64,000 nucleotides of DNA from Nitrospira sp. (GTDB lineage Bacteria > Nitrospirota > Nitrospiria > Nitrospirales > Nitrospiraceae): the NCBI GenBank assembly GCA_022226935.1, contig CP092081.1:1440215-1504214 (forward strand), given 5' to 3'. Positions 36,284-46,942 of this stretch are shown here, one piece after another (positions within the stretch are counted from its first letter, which is position 1; each line of letters begins with the position of its first letter). The notes beneath the pieces were generated by a model. That model had not been told where the DNA came from and did no database searches. It worked only from the letters and a program-made list of their open reading frames with translations. A program made the position numbers and the translations under genes.

Positions 36284-36766
36284 ATGGCAGGGTTGTTGTC
36301 GGCGGATGACGTATTTGAACAGGCGAAGAATGCGGCGGTGGGAGCGACCAATGCGGACGAAAAGGCGCTTCAGATCGATTACGAAGCCTTGCAGCTCAAG
36401 TTCCGCGCAGCCCTCGGCGATCGCAAAGTGGCGCGGTGCCATATCAACAAGTTTTTGCCGGAAGGGTATGAAGATCAGGGCCGGTTCAATCTCCTCCTGT
36501 TGACGGCGGGCAATGTAATTTTTGATATCGTGATCGGCGATTCCTATTTCCGCTACGATGTCGTGTCCGTCAGCCAGTTGGATAAGGTGCAAGTCATCGA
36601 CGCCATGTGGGACAACCGGGAGAAGCGCCGTGAGGAGCCGTTCTTGAGCCTCCGGCTCATGCATGCCGAAGAAACCCATCTGCTGTTGGCATTGGACGAT
36701 GAAGAGCGGAAGAGCCTGCTCGGATTCGCATCAGCGGTATCGGCCGTGCGCAATCCCGAAAAGTAA
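36284..36766 (+). CDS. Conserved-looking hypothetical protein
   Basis: A 160-residue soluble protein with AAGGAG nine bases before the ATG, so it is well translated. It has a helical N-terminus (LSADDVFEQAKNAAVGATNADEK removed here to its first part: LSADDVFEQA), a mixed middle (NLLLLTAGNVIFDIVIGDSY) and a C-terminal EETHLLLALDDEERKSLLGF. The middle and C-terminal part could form a PH-like sheet-helix unit, but this is only an impression. No signal peptide. It ends six bases before the convergent ygfZ gene. Confidence 0.6.
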   Translation: MAGLLSADDVFEQAKNAAVGATNADEKALQIDYEALQLKFRAALGDRKVARCHINKFLPEGYEDQGRFNLLLLTAGNVIFDIVIGDSYFRYDVVSVSQLDKVQVIDAMWDNREKRREEPFLSLRLMHAEETHLLLALDDEERKSLLGFASAVSAVRNPEK

Positions 36767-36772
36767 CCCTCG

Positions 36773-37864
36773 CTAGAGCCGGTGGTAGAACGGAAGGGCA
36801 TGGACGGTGGCCTGATGGCGCGTCCCTGCCACTTCCACCGTCAGCTCGGTGTTTGGCGCTGAAAAGTCGCGCAGCGGAAAGCCGAACGCCAGTACGGCAT
36901 TGCGTTGCGGCGACAAGACGGCGCTGCTGATCCATCCCACTTCCCGATCTCCGCTGAACAGCTTCGATCCATGCGCTGGAACGGCCTGATCCTGGATCAG
37001 TAAGCCGACCAGATGCCGGCGGACGTTTCCATACGTATCCATGCGCGCCACGACTTCTTGCCCCGGGTAACAACCTTTTGAGAGGCTAAAGGCCTTTCCT
37101 TCCAGGTTCGCTTCCGGCGGGACAATCTCTTCATTGAGATCCGGGCCGGCCTTGGCCAGACCCGCTTCGATCCGCAAGAGTTCGCGCGCCTGGGAGCCGA
37201 CGGGTGTGATCCCGAACGGAGCGCCCGCCGTCAAGAGCTGATTCCATGCGGCGGTCAGTCCATCAGCGGGCAGGAGAACTTCAAAATCCTGTTCGCCCGT
37301 TTCTTCCGTGCGCATGATCAGTGCTGATTGGCCGCTGATCGTGGTGGGAATGGTCTGGAGAAGTGGCAAGGTATGCACCTCGACGCCGAATGCCGCCGAC
37401 ACGACGTCTGCGGATTTCGGTCCGCTGACCAACAACAAGCCCCAGCTATCCGCGCAATTCTCCATCTTCGCTTTGGTGCCATACAGGAGAAACTTGCGGA
37501 GTGCTTGGAAGGTGGCATCACCCACTTCACCGACATCTTCGATCCACACGGCGTCGCTTTGGATATACACCCGAAAATAGCCGAGCATTTTCCCCTTGTG
37601 GGTCAGAAAACTGGAGTAGCGGCCCTGCCCGGGCTGAAGGGGCAGGATATCATTGCTGATGATGCTCTGAAGCCACTTGATGCGGTCATCGCCGGTCACC
37701 CGCATCTTTCCCCGATGTGACAAGTCAGAGATCCCGACAGCGTTACGCACGGCGGCGTGTTCAGAAGTCGCGTCACCATACTGCACGGGCACGGACCATC
37801 CCGTGACGTCTTCGAATGTGGCGCCAAGCTGCTGGTGTTGATCATGGAGGCGAGACTGTTTCAT
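36773..37864 (-). CDS. ygfZ: YgfZ/GcvT-domain folate-binding protein
   Basis: A 363-residue protein of the aminomethyltransferase (GcvT) fold. The YgfZ signature KGCYPGQE is present (SLSKGCYPGQEVVARMDTYG). YgfZ proteins use tetrahydrofolate to help build or repair Fe-S clusters in enzymes such as MiaB. The signature Cys separates it from true glycine-cleavage T-proteins, and no gcvH or gcvP is nearby. It follows the degenerate receiver gene by 34 bases on the same strand. Confidence 0.85.
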   Translation of the reverse strand: MKQSRLHDQHQQLGATFEDVTGWSVPVQYGDATSEHAAVRNAVGISDLSHRGKMRVTGDDRIKWLQSIISNDILPLQPGQGRYSSFLTHKGKMLGYFRVYIQSDAVWIEDVGEVGDATFQALRKFLLYGTKAKMENCADSWGLLLVSGPKSADVVSAAFGVEVHTLPLLQTIPTTISGQSALIMRTEETGEQDFEVLLPADGLTAAWNQLLTAGAPFGITPVGSQARELLRIEAGLAKAGPDLNEEIVPPEANLEGKAFSLSKGCYPGQEVVARMDTYGNVRRHLVGLLIQDQAVPAHGSKLFSGDREVGWISSAVLSPQRNAVLAFGFPLRDFSAPNTELTVEVAGTRHQATVHALPFYHRL

Positions 37865-37898
37865 AGGGAGACCGATAATCCTTTATCCGGCACAGCCC

Positions 37899-38285
37899 TC
37901 AGGATTGTCTGGTGGGCTGAGGATGAATAAGTTCTTCAACGAGATCCTTGGTGCGCGCAGAAAATTCGTTCCGAGACACGATTTTGGTCACGCCGAGTTC
38001 CTTCGCGCGTCGCCACGTGTCGACTTCTTCATGGTTTGCGAAGGCCAGGATGGGAAGTGAGCGTAGGGCAGAATTGCTCTGAATCGTTTCCAACGCCTTG
38101 AAGGCATCGACCGCGAGGTCGTTCATGTTCAGGATGAGTGCGGCCGGCTGTACCGAAGCCGTCTTTTCTGCCACCTCCTCCTGATTCCGAATACGCTCCA
38201 AGGTATACCCCTGCGGGCGCAAGGCGTCGCGCACCTTCGTGTAAAAGAAAATGTCGGTCACGGCCACTAAGATGGTGTTGTTCAT
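37899..38285 (-). CDS. Degenerate receiver-domain protein
   Basis: A 128-residue single receiver-like domain. Strand 1 is TILVAVTDIFFYTKV. At the acceptor position the sequence is ALILNMNDLAVDAF, with Asn where the phosphorylated Asp should be. PILAFANHEEVDTWRRAKELGVTKIVSR follows the receiver pattern for strands 4 and 5 (limited to the fold, not the catalytic residues). It therefore probably does not accept phosphate. It lies between a TPR gene (15-base gap) and ygfZ, in one minus-strand operon. Confidence 0.68.
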   Translation of the reverse strand: MNNTILVAVTDIFFYTKVRDALRPQGYTLERIRNQEEVAEKTASVQPAALILNMNDLAVDAFKALETIQSNSALRSLPILAFANHEEVDTWRRAKELGVTKIVSRNEFSARTKDLVEELIHPQPTRQS

Positions 38286-38300
38286 CGCATCCTGCTGGGT

Positions 38301-38816
38301 CTAGTTCAATGAGCTGATGAGGCGGCCCAGGGCCTTCTTGGCCAAGGCATAATCCGGGTTGAGGGCCAGGGCTTGCTTGTAGCACTCGATGGCTTCGCTC
38401 CACTTGCCTTGGCGTTCGTACACGCGGCCCAGGTTGAGGTGCGGAAATGCCGGGCTTTCGTAGCGTGTTGCCTGCATGGCCTTTTGAAACCAGGGAATCG
38501 CCTCGTCCAGGTCGCCCTTTTCAATCAAATAGGCACCGATGTCGTTGTAAGGATTGCCGAAGTGTGGATCACAGGCGATGGCCTTATGGCATTCCTCGAT
38601 CGCCTCGTCCAGTTTGCCCATGAAGCTGTAGGTCCAGCCGAGAAAGGTATACGCTTCGGCCGTCTGATGCGTGGCGAGCGACAGCTTGTACAGACTGACC
38701 GCTTCCTCCAGCTGCCCCTTCATTTGTAGTTCGTAGGCTTGCTGGAACAGCTGCCAGGCTTCGCGCTTGTCTTCCTCGCTGCCATCGCCTTGTATGAGAA
38801 AATCTTGGACATCCAT
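38301..38816 (-). CDS. TPR-repeat protein
   Basis: A 171-residue protein with about four tetratricopeptide repeats. The consensus positions are clear in AYTFLGWTYSFMGKLDEAIE, then PYNDIGAYLIEKGDLDEAIP and HLNLGRVYERQGKWSEAIE. TPR domains are scaffolds for protein contacts. There is no signal peptide, so it is cytoplasmic. It is first of the set TPR, degenerate receiver, ygfZ. Confidence 0.85.
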   Translation of the reverse strand: MDVQDFLIQGDGSEEDKREAWQLFQQAYELQMKGQLEEAVSLYKLSLATHQTAEAYTFLGWTYSFMGKLDEAIEECHKAIACDPHFGNPYNDIGAYLIEKGDLDEAIPWFQKAMQATRYESPAFPHLNLGRVYERQGKWSEAIECYKQALALNPDYALAKKALGRLISSLN

Positions 38817-38916
38817 ATGTGGCTTCGGAAACAGGTTTCCGCCTGCGTTCTCGGGCGCTCAATCAATTCGGCGGCCCAACATAGTTCGCCTCATCGATTT
38901 CGCTTCTTGCGGCCTT

Positions 38917-38942
38917 GCCGGTCACTCGTTCGAGTGATCGGC
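38917..38942 (-). terminator. Stem-loop after thi4, possible terminator
   Basis: A 12-base stem (GCCGGTCACTCG with CGAGTGATCGGC, one wobble pair) with a 2-base loop, 14 bases after the thi4 stop. No U-tract follows, so it may protect the transcript end or pause transcription rather than terminate by itself. Confidence 0.4.
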
Positions 38943-38955
38943 TGAATGGTATGAA

Positions 38956-39756
38956 CTAGCGCTTCTTCAGCTTATCTTGGATTAACTCGGCGCCGTACCG
39001 ACCTGAGAGCAACATCGAGCCGAAAGCCGGGCCCATGCGTGGCGTGCCGAACACCGCCGCAACCGCCAAGCCGATCACGAAGCAATTGGGCGAGACTTCA
39101 CCCGTTCGATCCATGACTTCTTCTTCCGACCGCGACACCCACATGGCGCCATTGCCGGGAACCTGTTGGTAGAGCCCCCGCTTGTGCAGCAGGTTGACGA
39201 CCACCGCGTCATGTCCGGTGGCGTCCACCACAATTTTACTCTCTAACGCGATCGGATCGACATGGATAATATCGTGCCCGGCCATTTCGGCGGTAGTGCT
39301 GTTGACTACGACCCCTTCGAGCACCCCTTCGCGGCGCAGAATCAGATCGACGACGCGCGTCAGGTTCATGATCTTCGCGCCGGCGTCGTAGGCGGCTGCG
39401 ATCAACGCGCCGGTCGCATGCGGGGGATCGACCATATACATGCCGGGGCATTCCTTGATCTGCTTGCAGGGCACGCCTACTTCTTTGAGGATCTTGTGCG
39501 CTGGGGCACAGATCGTGGCTTTGTTCATCAAGTAACCACCGGACCAGAACCCTCCACCCAAGGCCAGGCTTTGTTCGACGACCAGGGTCTTCACGCCCAT
39601 CCTGGCGAGATCGTGGGCGCAGATCAACCCCGAAGGGCCGGCGCCGACGATGATGACGTCGCTCTCGATCAGTTGATCGAACTCGTTATAGTATTCCCGC
39701 GCAATTTGGCGGGTAATGTCGCGCTCGCGTAACGGCGCCGGCTTTGGCTTAGGCAT
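38956..39756 (-). CDS. thi4: Thiazole synthase Thi4, sulfide-dependent type
   Basis: Makes the ADP-thiazole precursor of thiamin from NAD, glycine and a sulfur source. The 266-residue protein has the FAD/NAD-binding start VIIVGAGPSGLICAHDL, GGGFWSGGYLMNK and the C-terminal GMLxxGR-like GSMLLSGRYGAEL. At the position of the suicidal sulfur-donor Cys of yeast THI4 there is His (IIHVDPIAL). That is the archaeal/anaerobe form, which uses free sulfide and turns over many times. It starts at the ATG at 39756 behind AAAGGT, eight bases inside the previous gene. Confidence 0.9.
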   Translation of the reverse strand: MPKPKPAPLRERDITRQIAREYYNEFDQLIESDVIIVGAGPSGLICAHDLARMGVKTLVVEQSLALGGGFWSGGYLMNKATICAPAHKILKEVGVPCKQIKECPGMYMVDPPHATGALIAAAYDAGAKIMNLTRVVDLILRREGVLEGVVVNSTTAEMAGHDIIHVDPIALESKIVVDATGHDAVVVNLLHKRGLYQQVPGNGAMWVSRSEEEVMDRTGEVSPNCFVIGLAVAAVFGTPRMGPAFGSMLLSGRYGAELIQDKLKKR

Positions 39757-40189
39757 GGGATACCTTTTCAATTTTCAATGATGAATGCTCAATGTTCAAC
39801 TTAGGAATCTTTGGAAGCTGAACGCGTTTTACGATTGCGGTCAGGAGTCGCAATAGTTCGCTGACATCACGAATGCATGGCGCTGTTTTCTCGGAGGCGA
39901 TCAATTTTGCGTCTCGAATCAAACGCAGCCAATAATAAGTCTCACGTGCTTCCTTGGAGGCCATGCCAATTTTCGCAGCGAAGTCGGCTCGGCTGACTGC
40001 TGCCTGTGCTTCTTCGATGTTGGCTCCAATACTGGTTCCCGACCGTATGAGTTGGCTGGCAAGGTCATACTCCCCGTGTTTGCGAACTAACCCGGCGAGG
40101 GCGATGACCACCTGAAGCGCGAAGGTATAACTCTTCTCGCATACAACGTTTGGTTTTGATGGGTTCGGTTTCCATGCCTCAGACATCAT
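39749..40189 (-). CDS. Four-helix-bundle protein (23S rRNA IVP family)
   Basis: About 146 residues of the four helix bundle/S23 family, whose genes are found in 23S rRNA intervening sequences and as stand-alone copies. Family features seen: SYTFALQVVIALAGLVRK, LASQLIRSGTSIGANIEEA and KEARETYYWLRLI. Both ends of the frame run through short ATTGAACATTG-type repeats, which encode the odd C-terminus NIEHSSLKIEK. It lies between thiC and thi4 and overlaps the thi4 start. It has no known thiamin role, so it is probably an inserted cassette. ATG 40210 is an alternative start. Confidence 0.78.
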   Translation of the reverse strand: MMSEAWKPNPSKPNVVCEKSYTFALQVVIALAGLVRKHGEYDLASQLIRSGTSIGANIEEAQAAVSRADFAAKIGMASKEARETYYWLRLIRDAKLIASEKTAPCIRDVSELLRLLTAIVKRVQLPKIPKLNIEHSSLKIEKVSHA

Positions 40190-40231
40190 TGAGCCTTGAG
40201 CATTATCCATTGAGCAGTTCCAGCGCCAGCC

Positions 40232-42338
<2,107 letters not shown>

Positions 42339-42346
42339 CGTTGGTG

Positions 42347-42375
42347 ATCGTACCGACCTGCCAGGGCGAAGTCAA
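42347..42375 (-). promoter_or_regulatory. Sigma-70 promoter of the thiC operon
   Basis: TTGACT (42370-42375), a 17-base spacer and TACGAT (42347-42352). Transcription would begin near 42340, at the 5' edge of the TPP riboswitch. Confidence 0.7.
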
Positions 42376-42428
42376 TCTTCTGGAAGGCCTAGTAATTAAG
42401 GGGCCTCATGGGGCATGTGGCCCGAGCT

Positions 42429-42986
42429 TCACTCGGCGATGCCGGTGCAATTCGCGCTGATCCAGCGGCTCTTGAAGTCGAGATGAACGTTGCCCGCGCG
42501 GGGGCGGTCGGTGTCCATGCTTCCCGTCAACGACTCCGTGGTCTGGGCTTCCACCGTCATATGTGACGTGGAGGCGTGAGGGGAAGGGCAGGTGCGTTCC
42601 AGCACCAGTTTGGTGGACGACTTCGACACCACCGTGGTTTTGCAGCCGGGCTCATTGCCATCCTCATTCTCCTTGATGATGCGATGCTGGTCCAGGTCTT
42701 CTTTGGTCAGACAGGTTTTGACGGTATGGGTCTTCGGCTTGCCGGAACGCGCCTGCATCGACTGCTCGACCTTGGCCCGTTGTTCGGGCGGCATCGCAGC
42801 GAGCACATCCGGTGGAATGAGCGTCCCGCTGGATTGTGTGGTGAAAGTCATCTCCCAGGCGCCGGGTTTCGCGTTGAATGACTCGGCTTGCGCCTCAGGG
42901 GTCGGCCAGAGGAGGGCCGGGTTTGACAAGAGTCCAAGTGCCAGCAGGTACACACAGCGGCCAAGCGTCGACGTCATGCTGTTCAT
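42429..42986 (-). CDS. DUF3617 family exported protein
   Basis: About 185 residues from the ATG at 42986 behind AGGAGG. A signal peptide ends near TPEAQAES. The mature part begins FNAKPGAWEMTFTTQSSG and has the DUF3617 pattern, including KTCLTKEDL and paired cysteines (EPGCKTTV, LERTCPSP), and ends SRWISANC. These proteins are periplasmic, of unknown role. Its transcript runs opposite to the haem protein gene. Confidence 0.72.
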   Translation of the reverse strand: MNSMTSTLGRCVYLLALGLLSNPALLWPTPEAQAESFNAKPGAWEMTFTTQSSGTLIPPDVLAAMPPEQRAKVEQSMQARSGKPKTHTVKTCLTKEDLDQHRIIKENEDGNEPGCKTTVVSKSSTKLVLERTCPSPHASTSHMTVEAQTTESLTGSMDTDRPRAGNVHLDFKSRWISANCTGIAE

Positions 42987-43157
42987 CGGGCGATGTCCTC
43001 CTCTCCAGGGGTGACTGGGATGGTGCCGTGCGCAATCATACGCAGTTCTGGTGGAGAAATCACGATGCACGCCGGCACGCTCGCTTTATCACGTGCGTGG
43101 GCGTAAGCTTTTCTTAAGACCATTGATGGGCTGCGCTCACAGAAATGGAGGTGCCTC

Positions 43158-43754
43158 ATGAACGGGAAAAGCTTTTGGATCGGACTCGTCTTGGGAGCGA
43201 GTGGGATGGGGATCCTTGGTCAGTGGGGGCCTGCCGCCGCAAGCAGGGACGCCACTCCCTCTGCTTGCATTCCCGCCGGCGCAGTGGCCGAGTATCTGCA
43301 TAGCGTCATTCAGGCTGATCGCACGTTCTACACCACGGATGTCGTGGAGCGGATGCAGATGCGCGGGATCGCCTTTGCCGCGGAAAACTGGCGGGAGACC
43401 TCGCGGCTTCCTCTTCCGGCTCAATATTTGTTGGAAACCGGGCGGCTCGTGGCGGCGGGACGAAGCGGGCTGCAATACCGGTTGATTAGCAACTGGGCCA
43501 TCAACGCCAAGAACAGGCCCATGACCGACTTCGAACGAGCCGGCCTGACAGAAATACTCGTCAATCCCGACCAGCCCTATACGGCCGTGACCACCGAGGG
43601 CGGCACTCCCGTGTTTCAAGCCATTTATGCGGATAAGGCGGCATCCCAGTCGTGTATCGGCTGCCACAATGCGCATCCCAATAGCCCCAAGAAGGATTTT
43701 AAGCCTCACGACGTGATGGGAGGGATTCTGCTCACCATTCCGCTGCCGCAATAG
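43158..43754 (+). CDS. Mono-haem Tll0287-like (DUF3365) protein
   Basis: A 198-residue exported protein with a signal peptide (first 28 residues) and one c-type haem motif CIGCH at residues 166-170. The region before it (QADRTFYTTDVVERMQ, then TSRLPLPAQYLLETGRLV) fits the Tll0287-like/DUF3365 domain, a PAS-like haem domain often used as a redox or gas sensor. It has no output domain, so it may be a soluble periplasmic redox protein. GGAGG six bases before the ATG supports the start. Confidence 0.8.
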   Translation: MNGKSFWIGLVLGASGMGILGQWGPAAASRDATPSACIPAGAVAEYLHSVIQADRTFYTTDVVERMQMRGIAFAAENWRETSRLPLPAQYLLETGRLVAAGRSGLQYRLISNWAINAKNRPMTDFERAGLTEILVNPDQPYTAVTTEGGTPVFQAIYADKAASQSCIGCHNAHPNSPKKDFKPHDVMGGILLTIPLPQ

Positions 43755-43940
43755 ACACTGATTGCACCACATGCCGGAACCAGGGGATCCACCGATTCTG
43801 CTGTGCGCGCGCCACCATCGATCACCATTCCTTTTACCGACTCTGCCACCACGGCTCTAACGTAGACCGGGCTACCCAGCGCACCTCACTTTCTTGCAAG
43901 TAAGGGGAGAGCGACGATGTGCCCCGCATGCGCAGCGCTT

Positions 43941-43979
43941 GTATCGCATCGGATACCGCCCACGTATCGTATCGGATAC
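43941..43979. repeat. Pair of GTATC...GATAC repeats, possible operators
   Basis: Two 16-base copies, GTATCGCATCGGATAC (43941-43956) and GTATCGTATCGGATAC (43964-43979), 23 bases apart. Each has GTATC/GATAC ends in inverted orientation. They lie in the 456-base gap 43755-44210, before the metalloprotease operon. I see no gene in that gap. Confidence 0.55.
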
Positions 43980-44210
43980 GAGAACAATGCCGTGGTGACT
44001 TCGGTTTGCTGATTCTTCATGTCGCCCCTCAGCGCCCGTCCGCGGATGCTGAATTGGACGCGCGACATTTCAGTGGCTTCCAAATACCTGCTTTTTCGCT
44101 TCATGCGTTGCGGATGCCGGCGTCGAATGCGGTACACGGTTTGCTCTCGATAGACCGTCGTAGCGTGTCCACACAATTGCCACAACTCTAGGATCCGAAC
44201 GAGGTGTTTC

Positions 44211-44510
44211 GTGTTGCTGCACATCGCTCTGCAGGAGGGCTTTCATCACGACGACGTGCGTCTATCAGTGGATGCTTGGGAGGCATTGGCGAACGGCGAT
44301 CTCACGACGCGGCGCCAAACCGGCTACGCCGGTTCGGTGAACGTTGATGTGACGCGCAGTCCGGTCGTGGTGGAGGTGGCTCTGAGCAAGCGGAAGGTGA
44401 CTCAAAGCAAATCCATACCGGTGGATCGTCCGACCTATGTGGGCCTGTCCCTCACGGCGGAAGGAGGCCTGGTCTGGAAAATCTCACACGAACCCTTTGG
44501 GTACCTGTGA
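44211..44510 (+). CDS. Small protein upstream of metalloprotease, unknown
   Basis: A 99-residue protein that starts with GTG, six bases after GAGG. It looks like an all-beta soluble protein: alternating hydrophobic stretches such as SVNVDVTRSPVVVEVALS and PTYVGLSLTAEGGLVWKI. No signal peptide. It lies 63 bases before the metzincin gene and may be its partner, chaperone or inhibitor. I do not recognise a family. Confidence 0.45.
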   Translation: MLLHIALQEGFHHDDVRLSVDAWEALANGDLTTRRQTGYAGSVNVDVTRSPVVVEVALSKRKVTQSKSIPVDRPTYVGLSLTAEGGLVWKISHEPFGYL

Positions 44511-44573
44511 CGAGACCTGCCGGATCGGCAGGTACGCATGAAGGGGCGATGTATCCACAACAGGAGGCAGCGT

Positions 44574-46826
44574 ATGAAAGAGCAAGAGCACATTGATCAG
44601 GAGTATCTTGTGGAGGCAGCCGAAGGTGCTCGTTCCGGCGTCGAGCCGCTCATTCCCATCCTCCCTTGGCCGCCGCGCGTCCGGGTGAGCGGGTTGTACG
44701 TGGCATCCCGGATCGTGACACCGCCCATTGCGGCGCCTGGCCCCTTACCGATTCAACCCATCCCGCTCTCTCAGCCGCCGCCGGGCATCGTGCCCACATC
44801 AGCCGCTCCTTGGCACATTGAGGAAATCCTGCCCTGGGGCTTGCTGCGTGAAGAACTCCGCCTCGATGTCGATGGACGGTATCCGCAGATGATGGTCAGC
44901 GGCACACTCTATGGCGTGTTGGCTAAACGTGTGCACTGGATCGCTCGTCTCACCGCAGCCGGGCCGAATGCCTGGACTGGTTCGATCTGGTTCAAAGATG
45001 GCGATGTCGCCGGATTTCCCTATACGGCGGTCGACATCACCACGACGGCAACGCTTCTGTCCAGCCAGCGCAAAGCCGTGGTCCGACTGTCGGGAGGCGG
45101 CACGTCGGTTCGTACGAGAACGCTGGCGTTCAAATCGCCATACTTCAGGCAGGTGGAATTCGAGTTCGATTGCGCAACCGGCGTCACCGCAACCACACAC
45201 ATCGGCACGCATGATCATCCCAATCGCCCGGCCACCTTGCCGAACGAAACACTCACCATCGAGGAAGTCTATCGGAGAGTCGGGTTCGAGGTGCGGAAGT
45301 CGGGCAGCGACAGCATCGTGCCCATCGCCGATGCGGGCACGAATGCGCGGTGGAGCGACAACGAAATGCACGACGCCATGCAGGTCTACTGGTCGCGATT
45401 TGCGGGCAAGGCCCAGTGGTCGCTCTGGGTGTTTTTCGCCAAGCTGCACGAACAAGGCACGAGCCTGGGCGGCATAATGTTCGACGATATCGGGCCCAAT
45501 CATCGGCAGGGGACGGCGATTTTCAACGATTCGTTCATCTCCACACCACCGGCCGGCGATGCCCAACCGGCCGCGTGGGTCGAGCGGATGCGATTCTGGA
45601 CGGCGTGCCATGAAATGGGCCACTCCTTCAATCTGGCGCATTCCTGGCAAAAACAGCATCCGCCGGACTGGGGTACTCCGTGGATTCCCTTGGCGAACGA
45701 GCCGGAAGCCCGCAGCTTCATGAATTATCCGTACAACGTATCCGGTGGACAGACGGCGTTTTTCTCCGACTTTGCCTACCGGTTCAGCGACAACGAGCTG
45801 GTGTTCATGCGCCATGCGCCGGAGCGGTTTGTGCAGATGGGAAATGCCGATTGGTTCGATCACCATGGATTCGAGCAGGCCAGCGCCTCACCGGAACCAT
45901 CGCTGACACTCAATCTTCGAGTCGATAGGCCTCAAGCCACCTACCAATTCCTTGAACCGGTCGTGCTTGAGCTCAAACTGACCAACATCGGCCGGCGGCC
46001 GTTAGTCTTGGAAAGGGAATTGCTCTCGATGACGGATCATATGACCGTCATCGTGAAGAAGCGGGACAAACCGGCGCGGCAGTACTTGCCGTTTGCCCGA
46101 TATTGCCACGATCAGCAGGCCCAGGTCGTGATGCCCGGCGAGTGTGTGACCGACTCGCTGTTCATTTCTGTGGGGCGAAACGGGTGGGATATTGCCGAAC
46201 CGGGCTATTACACCATCCAGATCGCTCTCCATATGGAGACGGAGGATATTGTCTCCGACGCCTTGACCATCCGTGTCGCGCCTCCTCGGGGCTACGATGA
46301 AGAGTTTATTGCGCAGGATTTCTTCTCCGATGACGTCGGACGCATTCTCAATTTCGACGGCAGCGTCATCCTCCGGCGCGGCAATGATACGCTCAGGGAG
46401 GTGAACGACCGGTTCAGCGATCGTGCAGTGGCCACTCATGCGCGCATCGCGTTGGCTGCGCCGCTGGCAAAGGATTACAAGGTGCTCGACATGGGGGATC
46501 GAATGGGGGAGATGGCGTCGGCCAAGGAGGCCGGAGGCCGTCTCCGTCGATCCGCTCCCCGGATCGAGGAGGCGCGGCAACTCTATACGAGTGCGTTACT
46601 CGAGAAAAAAGAGCAGGCGATTGCCACCTTGGGGCGGACCGACTATGAATATTATCTGGGCCGGTTCAGAGCGGCGCTCGTGGAGCATGGGGCGGTGCTG
46701 AAGAAAGAGCCGCGAGATATCAAGCGGGATGCCAAGCGCGAGAAAAGTGGTGATATCGAGCACACGATGCGAGTGATCAAAGAGGCACTCTCCAGCCTCA
46801 AGGATCAAGAGCCGGTCTCCAGCTAG
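44574..46826 (+). CDS. Metzincin-type zinc metalloprotease
   Basis: A 750-residue protein from the ATG at 44574, which has AGGAGG six bases upstream. It has a zinc-binding HEMGHSFNLAH at residues 346-356 (HExxHxxxxxH, with Glu347) and, downstream, RSFMNYP, which looks like the metzincin Met-turn. The first 240 residues are beta-rich and unrecognised. After about 445 there is a beta-sandwich (LTLNLRVDRPQATYQFLEPV), and the last 170 residues are helical. No clear signal peptide is seen, so the site of action is uncertain. Confidence 0.75.
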   Translation: MKEQEHIDQEYLVEAAEGARSGVEPLIPILPWPPRVRVSGLYVASRIVTPPIAAPGPLPIQPIPLSQPPPGIVPTSAAPWHIEEILPWGLLREELRLDVDGRYPQMMVSGTLYGVLAKRVHWIARLTAAGPNAWTGSIWFKDGDVAGFPYTAVDITTTATLLSSQRKAVVRLSGGGTSVRTRTLAFKSPYFRQVEFEFDCATGVTATTHIGTHDHPNRPATLPNETLTIEEVYRRVGFEVRKSGSDSIVPIADAGTNARWSDNEMHDAMQVYWSRFAGKAQWSLWVFFAKLHEQGTSLGGIMFDDIGPNHRQGTAIFNDSFISTPPAGDAQPAAWVERMRFWTACHEMGHSFNLAHSWQKQHPPDWGTPWIPLANEPEARSFMNYPYNVSGGQTAFFSDFAYRFSDNELVFMRHAPERFVQMGNADWFDHHGFEQASASPEPSLTLNLRVDRPQATYQFLEPVVLELKLTNIGRRPLVLERELLSMTDHMTVIVKKRDKPARQYLPFARYCHDQQAQVVMPGECVTDSLFISVGRNGWDIAEPGYYTIQIALHMETEDIVSDALTIRVAPPRGYDEEFIAQDFFSDDVGRILNFDGSVILRRGNDTLREVNDRFSDRAVATHARIALAAPLAKDYKVLDMGDRMGEMASAKEAGGRLRRSAPRIEEARQLYTSALLEKKEQAIATLGRTDYEYYLGRFRAALVEHGAVLKKEPRDIKRDAKREKSGDIEHTMRVIKEALSSLKDQEPVSS

Positions 46827-46942
46827 ACAGGCTGGGCTGAAGAGCAGCGGACCGATGCCCTGAAGCTCGGCCCGCTGGCTCGGCAGATCGGTTTCGAGTG
46901 CGTGAATAGGCGATGTGGCCCAGGGTACTCCGCCACGTACTC

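Noticed and set aside
44799..45866. A 355-residue frame opposite the metalloprotease
   Set aside because: No family features, and it covers the zinc-motif region of the real gene.
46827..46942. Toxin gene partner for the antitoxin-like protein
   Set aside because: The 116-base gap is too small, and the upstream gap 47261-47457 also holds no toxin-like frame.
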